A DNA stretch of 64,000 nt from DATDFB01 sp036522835 (GTDB lineage: Bacteria > Acidobacteriota > Thermoanaerobaculia > Gp7-AA8). Shown piece after piece: positions 32,800 to 41,666 of this stretch. The position numbers were made by a program, and so were the translations under genes. The notes under the pieces were generated by a model. That model worked only from the letters and a program-made list of their open reading frames with translations, did not search any database and was not told where the DNA came from. Within the stretch, counting starts at the first letter, position 1; the number at the start of each line of letters is the position of its first letter. The stretch lies in assembly GCA_036522835.1 (NCBI GenBank), contig DATDFB010000211.1:26019-90018 (forward strand), read 5' to 3'.

Positions 32800-32822
32800 C
32801 GGGCGCACGCCGTGCGCCCCTA
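32800..32822 (-). repeat. short palindrome carrying the kbl stop codon
   Basis: On the minus strand TAG (the kbl stop) is followed directly by GGGCGCAC-GGC-GTGCGCCC-G. The same 23 nt, again with TAG as a stop codon, occurs at 63971-63993. Confidence 0.85.
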
Positions 32823-34004
32823 CGAAACGACGCCGTACTTTTCGGCCAGCCCGACGATGGCTTCGATGGCCGTGTCGAGGTGCTCGCGCGTGTGCGCTGC
32901 GCTGATCTGGCAGCGCAGGCGCGCGGCGCCCTGCGGCACGACCGGATAGCCGAAGCCGGAGACGTAGACGCCGCTGTCGAGGAGCTCGGCCGACATCGTG
33001 ATCGCCTTCGCCGTGTCGCCGATGAGAATCGGCACGATCGGATGAATCCCTTCGCGCACCTTCACGCCGCGCTGCGTGAGCTGCGCGCGGAAGTACTGTG
33101 TGTTCTCGCGCAGGCGGGTGACGAAGCTCGTGTCCTTCTCCAGGAGATCGAGCGCGGCCAGCGAGCCCATGACGACGGCGGGCGGCAGCGTGTTCGAAAA
33201 GAGATACGGCCGCGATTTCTGCCGCAGGTAATCGATCAGCGTCTTCGGCCCGGTGGTGAAGCCGCCGTGCGAGCCGCCCAAGGCCTTGCCGAGCGTGGAG
33301 GTGTAGGCGTCGATCTTGCCGAAGACGCCGAGCTCTTCGCCCGTACCGCGGCCGGTCGCGCCGAGAACGCCGGTGCCGTGCGAGTCGTCGACGACGAGGA
33401 AGGCGTCATGCTCGCGGCAGAGGTCGACCAGCTCCGGCAGCGGCGCGAGCGAGCCCTCCATCGAGAAGACGCCGTCGGTCATCACGACGCGGTTGCGCGC
33501 GTCTTTCGTGGCGTGGAGCTTGGCGTGGAGGTCGTTGACGTCGCGATTCGCGTAGCGTTCCTTGCGCGCCTTGGCCAGGCGCACGCCATCGATGATGGAG
33601 GCGTGATTGAGCTCGTCGGAGATGATCGCGTCCTGCTCCTGGGCGATGGTCTGGAACAATCCTTCGTTCGCGTTCCAGCACGACCCGTACAGGATCGAGT
33701 CCTCGGTTCCAAAGAACTGCGCGATGCGCTGCTCGAGCTCGCGGTGGATCGTCTGCGTACCGCAGATGAAGCGCACGGAGGCGAGGCCGTAGCCGTAGTC
33801 GCGCTCGGCCTTCTCCGCCGCCTCGACGATGGCCGGGTGATCGGCCAAGCCGAGGTAGTTGTTGGAGGTGAGCATGATCACGTCGCCGCGGCCTTCGATT
33901 TGGACGACCGGGCCTTGCGGCGACTTCAGAGGCAACTCGCGTTTCAGAGTGCCTGCCGCGGCCATCGATTCGAGCTCTGCGGAGAGTGTGTTTAGAAGTG
34001 ACAT
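32820..34004 (-). CDS. kbl: glycine C-acetyltransferase (2-amino-3-ketobutyrate CoA ligase)
   Basis: 394 residues, standard alpha-oxoamine synthase fold type I. LTSNNYLGLADHP, YGYGLASVRFICGTQ and the aspartate segment VVDDSHGTGVLG are seen; the PLP Lys is in STLGKALGGSHGG. It cleaves 2-amino-3-ketobutyrate with CoA to glycine and acetyl-CoA in threonine breakdown. The family also includes AONS and ALAS, but the SVRFICGTQ and DDSHGTG patterns fit Kbl best. No classical tdh lies next to it. Confidence 0.93.
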   Translation of the reverse strand: MSLLNTLSAELESMAAAGTLKRELPLKSPQGPVVQIEGRGDVIMLTSNNYLGLADHPAIVEAAEKAERDYGYGLASVRFICGTQTIHRELEQRIAQFFGTEDSILYGSCWNANEGLFQTIAQEQDAIISDELNHASIIDGVRLAKARKERYANRDVNDLHAKLHATKDARNRVVMTDGVFSMEGSLAPLPELVDLCREHDAFLVVDDSHGTGVLGATGRGTGEELGVFGKIDAYTSTLGKALGGSHGGFTTGPKTLIDYLRQKSRPYLFSNTLPPAVVMGSLAALDLLEKDTSFVTRLRENTQYFRAQLTQRGVKVREGIHPIVPILIGDTAKAITMSAELLDSGVYVSGFGYPVVPQGAARLRCQISAAHTREHLDTAIEAIVGLAEKYGVVS

Positions 34005-34017
34005 GGGCGAAGTGCTG

Positions 34018-34090
34018 AGTCCTGAGTGCTGAGTCCTGAGTCGCTCGCGCCAAACTCAGGACGCAGGACTCAGGACCCAGGACTCAGGAC
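34018..34090. repeat. CTGAGTCCTGAG inverted repeat between kbl and the cysteine dioxygenase-like gene
   Basis: Left arm (34018-34041) and right arm (34054-34090) are each built from near-tandem AGTCCTG/CAGGACT words and pair in several registers. The right arm ends exactly at the TAG stop codon of the dioxygenase gene. Confidence 0.85.
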
Positions 34091-34701
34091 TATTCGTTAT
34101 CGTATTTGAGATCCCGGCGGAAACATCGCCCCGCTTCGAGATCGAACACGACGCAGGAGTCGATCGGGCGCGAGTAGATGTGCATGCTGACGGCAGGCTC
34201 GTTCCACTCGCCGAGGTTCTTGATGCGGTGAATCGTCTGCGTCTTGTCGACGGTGTTGAGCGGGCCGCCGGGGACGCAGAGCTCCGTGCCGAGGTGCTTC
34301 ATCTCGATGCGCGTGGCCCCGGCGAGACAGTCCATGCCGACCACCTGCTGGTTCTCGGGGCGGTTGCAGTCGACCTTGCGGAAGTTGTCGACGAGGAGCT
34401 TCCCCTCGATCATCGTCATCCAGCCGAGCTGGCCGTTGTGCGTGTGCAGCGGCGTGACCGCGCCGACCGGCCAGCAGATCAGCATCACCTCGATGAGGTC
34501 GTTGCGAAAGATCTTGTTGCGCGTGTGGCGGTCGGGCAGCCACTGCTTGTAGCGCTCGAGATCGTCGCGGCGGATCTCCCACGCCACCAGGTAATCGTAG
34601 ATCGCCTGCTTGGTGATGAGGCCCTGCGATAGCTCGCGGATACCGTCAATGAACCGTTCGGCCGGGACGGCCGTAGGGGAGTACACAGCGATGCTGCTCA
34701 T
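34090..34701 (-). CDS. cysteine dioxygenase-like thiol dioxygenase (cupin)
   Basis: 203 residues, the CDO length. The iron His triad is His86-X-His88 (TPLHTHNGQ) and His158 (TIHRIKN). MHIYSRP at 173-179 holds the His/Tyr pair that in CDO positions substrate and oxygen. The position that forms the Cys-Tyr crosslink in mammals is Gly here, as in many bacterial CDOs. The likely reaction is oxidation of cysteine or another small thiol to the sulfinate. TAGACT ends 7 nt before the ATG with no Shine-Dalgarno. Confidence 0.87.
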   Translation of the reverse strand: MSSIAVYSPTAVPAERFIDGIRELSQGLITKQAIYDYLVAWEIRRDDLERYKQWLPDRHTRNKIFRNDLIEVMLICWPVGAVTPLHTHNGQLGWMTMIEGKLLVDNFRKVDCNRPENQQVVGMDCLAGATRIEMKHLGTELCVPGGPLNTVDKTQTIHRIKNLGEWNEPAVSMHIYSRPIDSCVVFDLEAGRCFRRDLKYDNE

Positions 34702-34708
34702 GATGAGA

Positions 34709-34714
34709 AGTCTA
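34709..34714 (-). promoter_or_regulatory. -10 element for the cysteine dioxygenase-like gene, probably leaderless
   Basis: TAGACT on the minus strand, 7 nt before the ATG at 34701, with no Shine-Dalgarno in the gap. Confidence 0.5.
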
Positions 34715-34752
34715 CATCAGCAATTTTCGTGCGTAATCAGGAGGATTGATCC

Positions 34753-35538
34753 ATGAAACGAACCGCTCTTGCCCTGGCTCTGTTTTTACTCCCCGCCGCC
34801 CTCTTCGCGCAGCCCAAGCCGAGCTTCATCACCGTCCACGAGGAGATCGTCCCGCCGGCGATGATGATGCGCTACGAGGCGCTGACGAAGGAGTTCCTGG
34901 CCACGCTGGCCGCGAAGAACGTCAACGACCCGAACGTCGCCTTCACCACCTTCATGACCCCCGATTTCCACTACCTCTACGTCTCGCGCCTGCAGGGCGG
35001 GCTGGCCGGCTACGAGACGATGTTCAACGCCTGGATGTCGCTGCCCGACAAGGTCGGCAAGGACAAGTGGCAGGACCTGATGACGCGCTCGGTCGGCACG
35101 ACGTCGTCGTACAACGAGATCATGGCCATGCGCCGCGACGATCTCTCGTACATGCCGGCCACGCCGCGCGTCAAACCGGAAGAACAGATGTACGCGCGCT
35201 GGCAGTTCTATTACCTCGTGCCGGGGAAGGAATCGGAGGCGGAAGCGATCGCCAAGGACTACGCGGCGCTCTTCAAGTCGAAGAACATCGGCGACGGCTT
35301 CACGATCTACATGGCCATGAACGGCAACGACCTGCCGCTCCTCGTGGCGGCGATCACGGCGAAGAGCGCCGCCGATTTCGCGATGACCGACGAGAAGAAC
35401 ACCGCGGCGCTCGGCAACGATCTGCGCGCCCTGCAGGCGCGCGCGCTGGCCATCACCCGCAAGTTCGAGACGCGCGAGGGGTGGTACCGGCCGGATCTGT
35501 CGTACCCGGCGCCGCCCATGAAGACCGCGGCCAAATGA
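34753..35538 (+). CDS. hypothetical secreted protein
   Basis: 261 residues with a clear signal peptide (MKRTALALALFLLPAALFA, then QPKPS). The mature part appears to contain two similar halves, each with an antiparallel pattern around FTTFMTPDFHYLYVSRL and GFTIYMAMNGNDLPLLVAAI, reminiscent of NIPSNAP- or dimeric-barrel-type folds. No catalytic motif is evident and I do not recognise the family. AGGAGG lies 8 nt before the ATG. It precedes purA by 23 bp, but purA seems to have its own promoter. Confidence 0.75.
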   Translation: MKRTALALALFLLPAALFAQPKPSFITVHEEIVPPAMMMRYEALTKEFLATLAAKNVNDPNVAFTTFMTPDFHYLYVSRLQGGLAGYETMFNAWMSLPDKVGKDKWQDLMTRSVGTTSSYNEIMAMRRDDLSYMPATPRVKPEEQMYARWQFYYLVPGKESEAEAIAKDYAALFKSKNIGDGFTIYMAMNGNDLPLLVAAITAKSAADFAMTDEKNTAALGNDLRALQARALAITRKFETREGWYRPDLSYPAPPMKTAAK

Positions 35539-35546
35539 CACTGTGC

Positions 35547-35552
35547 TAGTCT
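35547..35552 (+). promoter_or_regulatory. -10 element for purA, probably leaderless
   Basis: TAGTCT preceded by TGTGC (extended -10-like TG) ends 9 nt before the purA ATG, and the gap has no Shine-Dalgarno. Confidence 0.45.
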
Positions 35553-35561
35553 CCGCGCGCG

Positions 35562-36848
35562 ATGCGCAATCTGGCCGTGCTCGGCACGCAGTGGGGCGAC
35601 GAAGGCAAAGGCAAAATCGTCGATCTGCTCTGTGAGGACTACGACGTTGTGGCCCGCTATCAGGGGGGCCACAACGCCGGTCACACGGTCAAATTCGGCG
35701 ACGCGCACTTCGCGCTGCGGCTGATCCCCTCGGGCATTCTGCATCCGTCGAAGCTCTGCATCCTCGGCAACGGGATGGTCATCGATCCCGAGGCGCTGCT
35801 CGACGAGATCGAGAGCCTGCGCGGGCTCGGTGTGACGATCGAGGACAACCTCAAGATCAGCGACTCCGCGCACGTCATCCTGCCGTACCACAAGGCCATC
35901 GACCTGGCGCGCGAAGAGGCCGCCGGGAAGACGAAGATCGGCACGACCGGGCGGGGCATCGGCCCGGCGTACGAGACGAAGGCGAGCCGCTACGGCATCC
36001 GCGTGGCCGATTTGCTCGACCCCGACATGCTCCGCGAACGGATCGAGTTCGCCTGCGCGGAGAAGAATCCCGTGCTGTCGAATCTGTACAAGAAGCCGGC
36101 GCACGACCCGAAGAAGCTCTTCGACGACTACACGCGCTACGGCGAGGTGCTGGCGCGGCGCATCACGAACGGCACGGTGCTGATCAACGAGCAGATCCGC
36201 GCCGGGAAGCGGGTCATGTTCGAGGGAGCGCAGGGAACGATGCTCGACATCGACCACGGGACGTACCCGTTCGTGACGTCGTCGAACACCGTCGCCGGCG
36301 GCATCTGCACCGGCCTTGGCGTGGCCCCGAAGCACATCCACCGCGTGATGGGGGTCGTGAAGGCGTACACGACGCGGGTGGGCGGCGGCGCGTTCCCGAC
36401 GGAGCGCGACGACGCGCACGGCGAGCACCTGCGCCGGCGCGGCAATGAGTTCGGCACGGTGACGGGGCGCCCGCGCCGCACCGGCTGGCTCGACCTGCCC
36501 GTAGTGCGCACCTCGGCGATGCTGAACGGACTCGACACGATTGCGTTGACGAAGCTCGACGTGCTCGACGAGTTCGACGAGATCCCCGTCTGCACCGGCT
36601 ACAACGTGCGCGGCGAGCGCTGGCGGACGTTCCCGGCGTTCGCGGTCGCGCATCGCGATTACAAGCCGGAGTACCGGGTGATGAAGGGGTGGAAGACGTC
36701 GACGGCGGGAATCACCTCGTATGACGAGCTGCCTTCGGCGGCGAAGGACTACATCAAGTTCATCGAGGACGAGACGGAGTGCCCCGCGACGATCATCTCC
36801 ACGGGACCGCGGCGGGAAGAGACGATTCAGCGCCCGAACAGCCGGTAA
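35562..36848 (+). CDS. purA: adenylosuccinate synthetase
   Basis: 428 residues, normal length. GTQWGDEGKGKIVDLL is the GTP loop with catalytic Asp; GGHNAGHTV holds the catalytic His; TTGRGIGPAYE and FEGAQGTMLDIDHGTYPFVTSSN are signature segments. It joins IMP and aspartate with GTP hydrolysis in AMP synthesis. The 3' end overlaps the convergent membrane protein gene by 22 bp. Confidence 0.98.
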   Translation: MRNLAVLGTQWGDEGKGKIVDLLCEDYDVVARYQGGHNAGHTVKFGDAHFALRLIPSGILHPSKLCILGNGMVIDPEALLDEIESLRGLGVTIEDNLKISDSAHVILPYHKAIDLAREEAAGKTKIGTTGRGIGPAYETKASRYGIRVADLLDPDMLRERIEFACAEKNPVLSNLYKKPAHDPKKLFDDYTRYGEVLARRITNGTVLINEQIRAGKRVMFEGAQGTMLDIDHGTYPFVTSSNTVAGGICTGLGVAPKHIHRVMGVVKAYTTRVGGGAFPTERDDAHGEHLRRRGNEFGTVTGRPRRTGWLDLPVVRTSAMLNGLDTIALTKLDVLDEFDEIPVCTGYNVRGERWRTFPAFAVAHRDYKPEYRVMKGWKTSTAGITSYDELPSAAKDYIKFIEDETECPATIISTGPRREETIQRPNSR

Positions 36849-37228
36849 ATCAACGCCGTCCCCAAGCCCCACGCCCCATTCACGATCAACCCGACCACGA
36901 GCAGCTTCCCCGAGTGCGGGATCGGCTGGTGCTTCAGCGGCGCGACGATGAAGGCGGCGGCGAGCGTCGGCAGGACGGCGCCGAAGATCGTCGAGGCCAG
37001 GAGCAGGTTCCGCGACTTCGCCAGGATGGCGATCATGATCGCGCCCCACACGCCGCCCCAGAACGCGAGCGAGATCACGGCCGGCACGCCCCACGGCTTC
37101 ACGGGCGTCATCGACCACGGAGCGCGGTCGATGTAGTGGAAGTAGTGCAGGATCCAGAGCGCGATCTGATGGAAAACGAGCGTGGCCACGAAGCCGGCGA
37201 CGAAGCCGAGGAGAATGCGACGGGTCAT
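36827..37228 (-). CDS. small membrane protein with four predicted helices
   Basis: 133 residues starting MTRRILLGFVAGFVATLVFHQIA, with further hydrophobic segments WGVPAVISLAFWGGVWGAIM, LLLASTIFGAVLPTLAAAFI and LLVVGLIVNGAWGLGTALIY. No known family. The ATG overlaps the stop of the UDP-xylose synthase gene (ATGA), so the two are co-translated; an earlier in-frame start at 37297 would lie inside that gene and is rejected. A role linked to nucleotide-sugar use is possible only by position. Confidence 0.75.
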   Translation of the reverse strand: MTRRILLGFVAGFVATLVFHQIALWILHYFHYIDRAPWSMTPVKPWGVPAVISLAFWGGVWGAIMIAILAKSRNLLLASTIFGAVLPTLAAAFIVAPLKHQPIPHSGKLLVVGLIVNGAWGLGTALIYRLFGR

Positions 37229-38160
37229 AACAGCACCTTTCGGAAGTACTCGATCGTGCGCGCGAGCCCCGTCTCGAGCGGCACGACCGGTTCCCACTCA
37301 AGCAACGTTCGCGCCTTGGTGATGTCGGGGCGGCGGATCTTCGGGTCGTCTTCCGGAAGGGGGCGGAACTCGATCGGGGCGCTCGTGCCGGTCAGGCGCT
37401 TGATCTCCTCGGCGAACTGCAGCACCGTCATCTCCGACGGATTGCCGATGTTCGTCGGCAGCGGCTCGTTCGACATCAGCAGCCGGTAGATCCCTTCGAC
37501 GAGGTCCGAGACGTAGCAGAACGAGCGCGTCTGCGAGCCGTCGCCGAACACCGTCAGCGGCTCGTTGCGCAGCGCCTGGGCGATGAAGGCCGGCACGACG
37601 CGGCCGTCGTTGACGCGCATCCGTTCTCCGTAGGTGTTGAAGATGCGCACGATGCGCGTCTCCACGCCGTGGAAGCGTTGATACGCCATGGTCATGGCCT
37701 CGGCGAAACGCTTCGCTTCGTCGTACACGCCGCGCGGGCCGACCGGGTTCACGTTGCCCCAGTAGTCCTCTTTCTGCGGGTGCACGAGCGGGTCGCCGTA
37801 GACCTCGGACGTCGACGCCAGGAGATAGCGCGCGTTCTTGTCCTTCGCCACGCCGAGCGTCTTGTGCGTGCCCAGCGACCCGACTTTGAGCGTCTGGATC
37901 GGCTTCTCGAGATAGTCGATCGGACTGGCCGGCGAGGCGAAGTGCAGCACGTAGTCGAGCGGCCCCTCGACGTGAATGTAGTTCGTCACGTCGTGCTTGA
38001 TGAACGAAAAGCCGTCGCGGCCGAAGAGGTGCGCGACGTTGGTGGGGCTGCCGGTGATGAAGTTGTCGATGCAGATCACTTCATGGCCGCGCGCGAGAAA
38101 GAGCTCGCAGAGGTGCGAGCCGAGAAACCCCGCGCCGCCGGTGATGAGCGCACGGCCCAT
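37225..38160 (-). CDS. UDP-glucuronate decarboxylase (UDP-xylose synthase)
   Basis: 311 residues of the extended SDR family. Nucleotide loop ITGGAGFLGSHLCELFLARG, then CIDNFITGSPTNV, LHFASPASPIDY and STSEVYGDP; the catalytic Tyr-X3-Lys is in GVYDEAKRFAE, and RIFNTYGERM follows. These match UXS rather than dTDP-glucose dehydratase or UDP-glucose epimerase. It decarboxylates UDP-glucuronate to UDP-xylose. Its start overlaps the stop of the UDP-glucose dehydrogenase gene, so the pathway from UDP-glucose is complete in one operon. Confidence 0.93.
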   Translation of the reverse strand: MGRALITGGAGFLGSHLCELFLARGHEVICIDNFITGSPTNVAHLFGRDGFSFIKHDVTNYIHVEGPLDYVLHFASPASPIDYLEKPIQTLKVGSLGTHKTLGVAKDKNARYLLASTSEVYGDPLVHPQKEDYWGNVNPVGPRGVYDEAKRFAEAMTMAYQRFHGVETRIVRIFNTYGERMRVNDGRVVPAFIAQALRNEPLTVFGDGSQTRSFCYVSDLVEGIYRLLMSNEPLPTNIGNPSEMTVLQFAEEIKRLTGTSAPIEFRPLPEDDPKIRRPDITKARTLLEWEPVVPLETGLARTIEYFRKVLL

Positions 38161-39488
38161 CAGACCCGCTCCCGCACCCGGACGTCTTCGGCGCGGCCGA
38201 CGGAGTGGTAGTGAAAGCCTTCGCTCTTCATGCGCTGCGGGTCGTAGACGTTGCGCAGATCGACGATGACCGGGCGGCGCAGCAGCTTCTTGACGCGGTC
38301 GAGATTCAGGGCGCGGAATTCGTTCCACTCCGTGGCGATGACGAGCGCGTCGGCGCCGGTGGCGGTCTCGTAGGCGTCGTGGCAGAACGTCACGTTGTCG
38401 AACATCGTCCTGGCGTTCTCCATCGCCTGCGGATCGTAGGCGCGGACCAGCGCGCCCTGCTTCTGCAGACCCTGGATCAGCGTGATCGTCGGCGAGTCGC
38501 GCATGTCGTCGGTCTCGGGTTTGAAGGCCAGGCCGAGGATGGCGATCGTCTTGCCGCGGAGCTCGCCGTCGAGGGCGTCGGCAACCTTGACCACCATCCG
38601 CTCCTTGATGGCCTGATTGACGCGCAGCACTGCCTCGATGAGCTGGAACTCGTACTCGTGTCCCTTGGCGATGTCGGCGAGCGCGGAGGTGTCTTTCGGG
38701 AAGCAGGAGCCGCCGAAGCCGGGACCGGCCTGCAGGAATTTCGAGCCGATGCGGCCGTCGAGGCCGATGCCCCGGGCAACATCCTGCACGTCGCCGCCGA
38801 CGAGCTCGCACAACACCGCCACTTCGTTGATGAACGAGATCTTCGTGGCCAGGAAGCCGTTCGCCGCGTACTTGATCAGCTCCGACGACTCGACGTTGGT
38901 GATGACGAACGGGATCTCCAGCGAGTGCAGCGGCGCATAGATCTCCTTCATCAATTCGATCGACTCGGGATCCGACGCGCCGATGACGATGCGGTCGGGG
39001 CGCATGAAATCTTCGATGGCGGAGCCTTCCCGGAGGAACTCGGGGTTCGACACGACGGAGGCGCGGTGGCCGTTGCCCGCTTCCTCGAGGATGCGCTCGA
39101 TCATCCTTCCGGTGCCGATCGGCACGGTGGACTTGGTGATGACGAGCTTCGGCCCGTTCATGTGCTCGGCGATGGCGCGGGCGGCGCTCTCGACGTACTG
39201 GAGGTCGGCGGCGCCGCCGGCTTTCGGGGGCGTGCCGACGGCGATGAAGATCGCGCGGCTGGAGCGAATGGCGTCCGGGAGGTCGGTGGTGAAGCGCAGC
39301 CGCCCCTCGGCCACGTTGCGGCTGACGATGGTGTCGAGACCGGGCTCGTAGATCGGGATCTCGCCCTGGTTCAGCGCGGCGATCTTCCGCTCGTCGATGT
39401 CACAGCAGATGACGTCGTTTCCGAAGTCGGCCAAGCCCGCGCCGGTTACCAGGCCGACGTAGCCCGTTCCGATTACGGCAATGTCCAC
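38160..39488 (-). CDS. UDP-glucose 6-dehydrogenase
   Basis: 442 residues. N-terminal NAD domain IAVIGTGYVGLVTGAGLADFG; SKSTVPIGT-type segment ITKSTVPIGTGR; catalytic Cys in GPGFGGSCFPKDTSAL; C-terminal UDP-binding domain ILGLAFKPETDDMRDSP. It oxidises UDP-glucose twice to UDP-glucuronate. GGGAGGGAA lies in front of the ATG. The downstream overlapping gene uses the product. UDP-glucuronate and UDP-xylose probably go into surface polysaccharide or lipid A decoration. Confidence 0.96.
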   Translation of the reverse strand: MDIAVIGTGYVGLVTGAGLADFGNDVICCDIDERKIAALNQGEIPIYEPGLDTIVSRNVAEGRLRFTTDLPDAIRSSRAIFIAVGTPPKAGGAADLQYVESAARAIAEHMNGPKLVITKSTVPIGTGRMIERILEEAGNGHRASVVSNPEFLREGSAIEDFMRPDRIVIGASDPESIELMKEIYAPLHSLEIPFVITNVESSELIKYAANGFLATKISFINEVAVLCELVGGDVQDVARGIGLDGRIGSKFLQAGPGFGGSCFPKDTSALADIAKGHEYEFQLIEAVLRVNQAIKERMVVKVADALDGELRGKTIAILGLAFKPETDDMRDSPTITLIQGLQKQGALVRAYDPQAMENARTMFDNVTFCHDAYETATGADALVIATEWNEFRALNLDRVKKLLRRPVIVDLRNVYDPQRMKSEGFHYHSVGRAEDVRVRERV

Positions 39489-39540
39489 GAGGGTTCCCTC
39501 CCGGTCGAATTACAAGCGGCGCATGCTATCAGATCGTACT

Positions 39541-39596
39541 GTGGAGTGCGGCCATGCCGCCGCTGTCAGAGCGCCGGCATGGCCGGCGCGCTCCAC
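39541..39596. repeat. GGAGTGCGGC-family palindrome at the mlaD stop
   Basis: Arms 39541-39563 and 39571-39596 around loop TGTCAGA, sharing arm and loop sequence with 26525-26599. The minus-strand edge TGATGTGGAG supplies the TGA stop of the MCE-domain gene. Confidence 0.9.
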
Positions 39597-39597
39597 A

Positions 39598-40851
39598 TCA
39601 TTGCGGCGGCGGGCCGCTCGTCGTCGTGACGGCAGCAGCGGTCGTCGTCGACGGCGGCGGCGCCGTGCTGGTGCTGGGCGCCGGCGGCGCGGGCGGGCGT
39701 TTCTGTTCGATCTCGTAGCGCTTCTCGATCCCCTTCTCCTGCCGGTTGCGGATCAGCCAGCGCAGCAGCTTCGACTCGTTGATGCCGATGAGGATGTCGT
39801 TGATCGACTCGTACACCGAGGGATCGTTGATGATCTTCCCTGCGGTGCCCTGGCCGTTGTTGATTTTCGCCACGGCGTCGCTGAGCTGATGCACGAGTCC
39901 CGTGAACTCGGCGAGCGACTGGTCGGCGTAGGCTTTGTCGTTCATCAGCCGCGGCAGGAGGCCCTGTCCGGTCTTCAGCGAGTCGCTGAACGCCGCGAGG
40001 TTCGCCGACGTCGTGTTGAGGTTGTTGATGAGGTCGTAGACCTTCTTCTTCCCCTCGGCATCGTTCAGCAGCGCCGGCAGCGGTCCCTGCCCGTTCTTGA
40101 ACGAGTCGTTGAGGTTGACGACGAGGGTCTGCAATGACCCCGCGGTCGACTTCAGCGATCCGGTGAGATCCTCGGCGTACTTGTCGTCGTAGATCAACTT
40201 GCCGAGGACGCCGCGGCCGCTCTCGACGTGCGCGAGGATGGCGTTGGTCCTGTTCAGCGTCGTCATCACCGTGTCGGTCAGGCGCTGCTTCGTCTCCGGC
40301 TGCGTGGTCAGCTCGCCGAGGAGACCTTCGCCGCGGTCGACGCGGCTCAAGATGTTTTTGAGCGAATACGAGATCTGCACGAAGTTGTCGACGAGGTCCT
40401 CGCCCGAGGAGATGAGCTGGTCGACGTTCGTCTGCCGCGCGGCCGGGATCAGCGCGCCCGGCTCGAGCATGTCGAAGCGCGGGCTGCCGGGAGAGATGTC
40501 GATGTAGCTGTCGCCGGCGAGGAGGCCGAGCTTTTTCAGGCGCGCGCGCGAGTCGCTGCGGATGCGCTCCTGGAACTTGCGGTCGACCATGAGCTGGATG
40601 TCGACGTCTTTCTGTTTGGGGTCGCGCGGGAGGTTGATGTCCTTGATGACGCCGACGGTGACGCCGGAGATCTTCACGGGATTGCCTTCGGCGAGGCCGG
40701 TGACGCTGTCGAGCCGCACCCGGTATTCGTTCTTGCGCGAGAAGATCTTCTGTTCGCTGCCGATGAAGAAGAGGAAGACCATCAACACGAGCGCCGAGGC
40801 GGCTACGAGCAGGCCGACGCGAACCGTTTTCTCTTTTTTCTGCGGTGCCAT
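39598..40851 (-). CDS. mlaD: MCE-domain lipid transport protein MlaD-like
   Basis: 417 residues. Cytosolic start MAPQKKEKTVR, one membrane helix (VGLLVAASALVLMVFLFFIG, about 12-31), the MCE domain (YRVRLDSVTGLAEGNPVKISG... LGLLAGDSYIDISPG) at about 38-120, then a long helical tail of repeated SLKTGQGLLPRLMND-type segments and a Pro/Thr/Ala-rich C-terminus. It is much longer than E. coli MlaD (183 aa), closer to the Mce/TGD2-like proteins with tunnel-forming helices. ATG 40851 is preferred; the longer reading adds an Arg-rich N-terminus. Confidence 0.92.
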   Translation of the reverse strand: MAPQKKEKTVRVGLLVAASALVLMVFLFFIGSEQKIFSRKNEYRVRLDSVTGLAEGNPVKISGVTVGVIKDINLPRDPKQKDVDIQLMVDRKFQERIRSDSRARLKKLGLLAGDSYIDISPGSPRFDMLEPGALIPAARQTNVDQLISSGEDLVDNFVQISYSLKNILSRVDRGEGLLGELTTQPETKQRLTDTVMTTLNRTNAILAHVESGRGVLGKLIYDDKYAEDLTGSLKSTAGSLQTLVVNLNDSFKNGQGPLPALLNDAEGKKKVYDLINNLNTTSANLAAFSDSLKTGQGLLPRLMNDKAYADQSLAEFTGLVHQLSDAVAKINNGQGTAGKIINDPSVYESINDILIGINESKLLRWLIRNRQEKGIEKRYEIEQKRPPAPPAPSTSTAPPPSTTTAAAVTTTSGPPPQ

Positions 40852-40868
40852 AGTTTGTCCTGAGAGGT

Positions 40869-41666
40869 TTACGTCGCGGGCTGTGCAGCTGTAACAGCGG
40901 AGGCGCGGAAGAATTCGCGCATCATCGGATGATCGGCGTTGCGCGCCGCGTCGGCGCTGCCGACCCATTCGAAGACTCCGCCGTTGAGGAACGCGATGCG
41001 GTCGCCGACGGAGAAGGCCGACTGGATGTCGTGCGTAACGACGACGGAGGTCACGTTCAGCTTCGACTGCAGGTCGATGATCATCTCGTTGATCTTCTGC
41101 GAGGTGATGGGGTCGAGGCCGGTGGTCGGCTCGTCGTAGAGGATCATCTTCGGCTCGAGGACGATGGAGCGGGCCAGGCCGACGCGCTTCTTCATGCCGC
41201 CGGAAAGGTCGACCGGCATCAAGTGCTCGGTGTTCGGCAGGTTGACGAGCTCGAGCTTCTCGCGCACGGCGCGCCCGATCTCCCCCTCCGACATCTCCGT
41301 GTGCTCGCGCAGCGGAAAGGCCACGTTCTCGAAGACGGTCATGGAGTCGAAGAGCGCGCCGCTCTGGAAGAGCATTCCGAACTTTTTTCGCACGCGATAC
41401 AGCTCTTCCTCGGAGAGATCGGTGACGTCCTCTTCCTCGACGACGATGCGCCCCGAGTCGGGCGCCTCCAGGCCGAGCATGTGCCGCAGGGTGACGGATT
41501 TGCCGGAACCGGAGCCGCCGAGGATGACGAGGACTTCGCCGCGGAAGACGGTGAGGCTCGCGCCGCGCAGCACCTGCTTCGGGCCATACGCTTTGTAGAC
41601 GTCGTGAAACTCGACGAAAGGCTCGCGCGGCACACGACGGCGTTCGATCGGCGGAGTGGTCGTCAT
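40869..41666 (-). CDS. mlaF: MlaF-type ABC transporter ATPase
   Basis: 265 residues. Walker A LGGSGSGKSVTLRHMLG, Q-loop MLFQSGALFDSMTVFENVAF, signature LSGGMKKRVGLARSI, Walker B MILYDEPTTGLDPI and switch VVTHDIQSA are all typical of MlaF/Mkl. It drives phospholipid transfer between inner and outer membrane with MlaE and MlaD. It ends 17 bp before mlaD and its start overlaps the mlaE stop. No mlaB or mlaC homologue is nearby. Confidence 0.95.
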   Translation of the reverse strand: MTTTPPIERRRVPREPFVEFHDVYKAYGPKQVLRGASLTVFRGEVLVILGGSGSGKSVTLRHMLGLEAPDSGRIVVEEEDVTDLSEEELYRVRKKFGMLFQSGALFDSMTVFENVAFPLREHTEMSEGEIGRAVREKLELVNLPNTEHLMPVDLSGGMKKRVGLARSIVLEPKMILYDEPTTGLDPITSQKINEMIIDLQSKLNVTSVVVTHDIQSAFSVGDRIAFLNGGVFEWVGSADAARNADHPMMREFFRASAVTAAQPAT

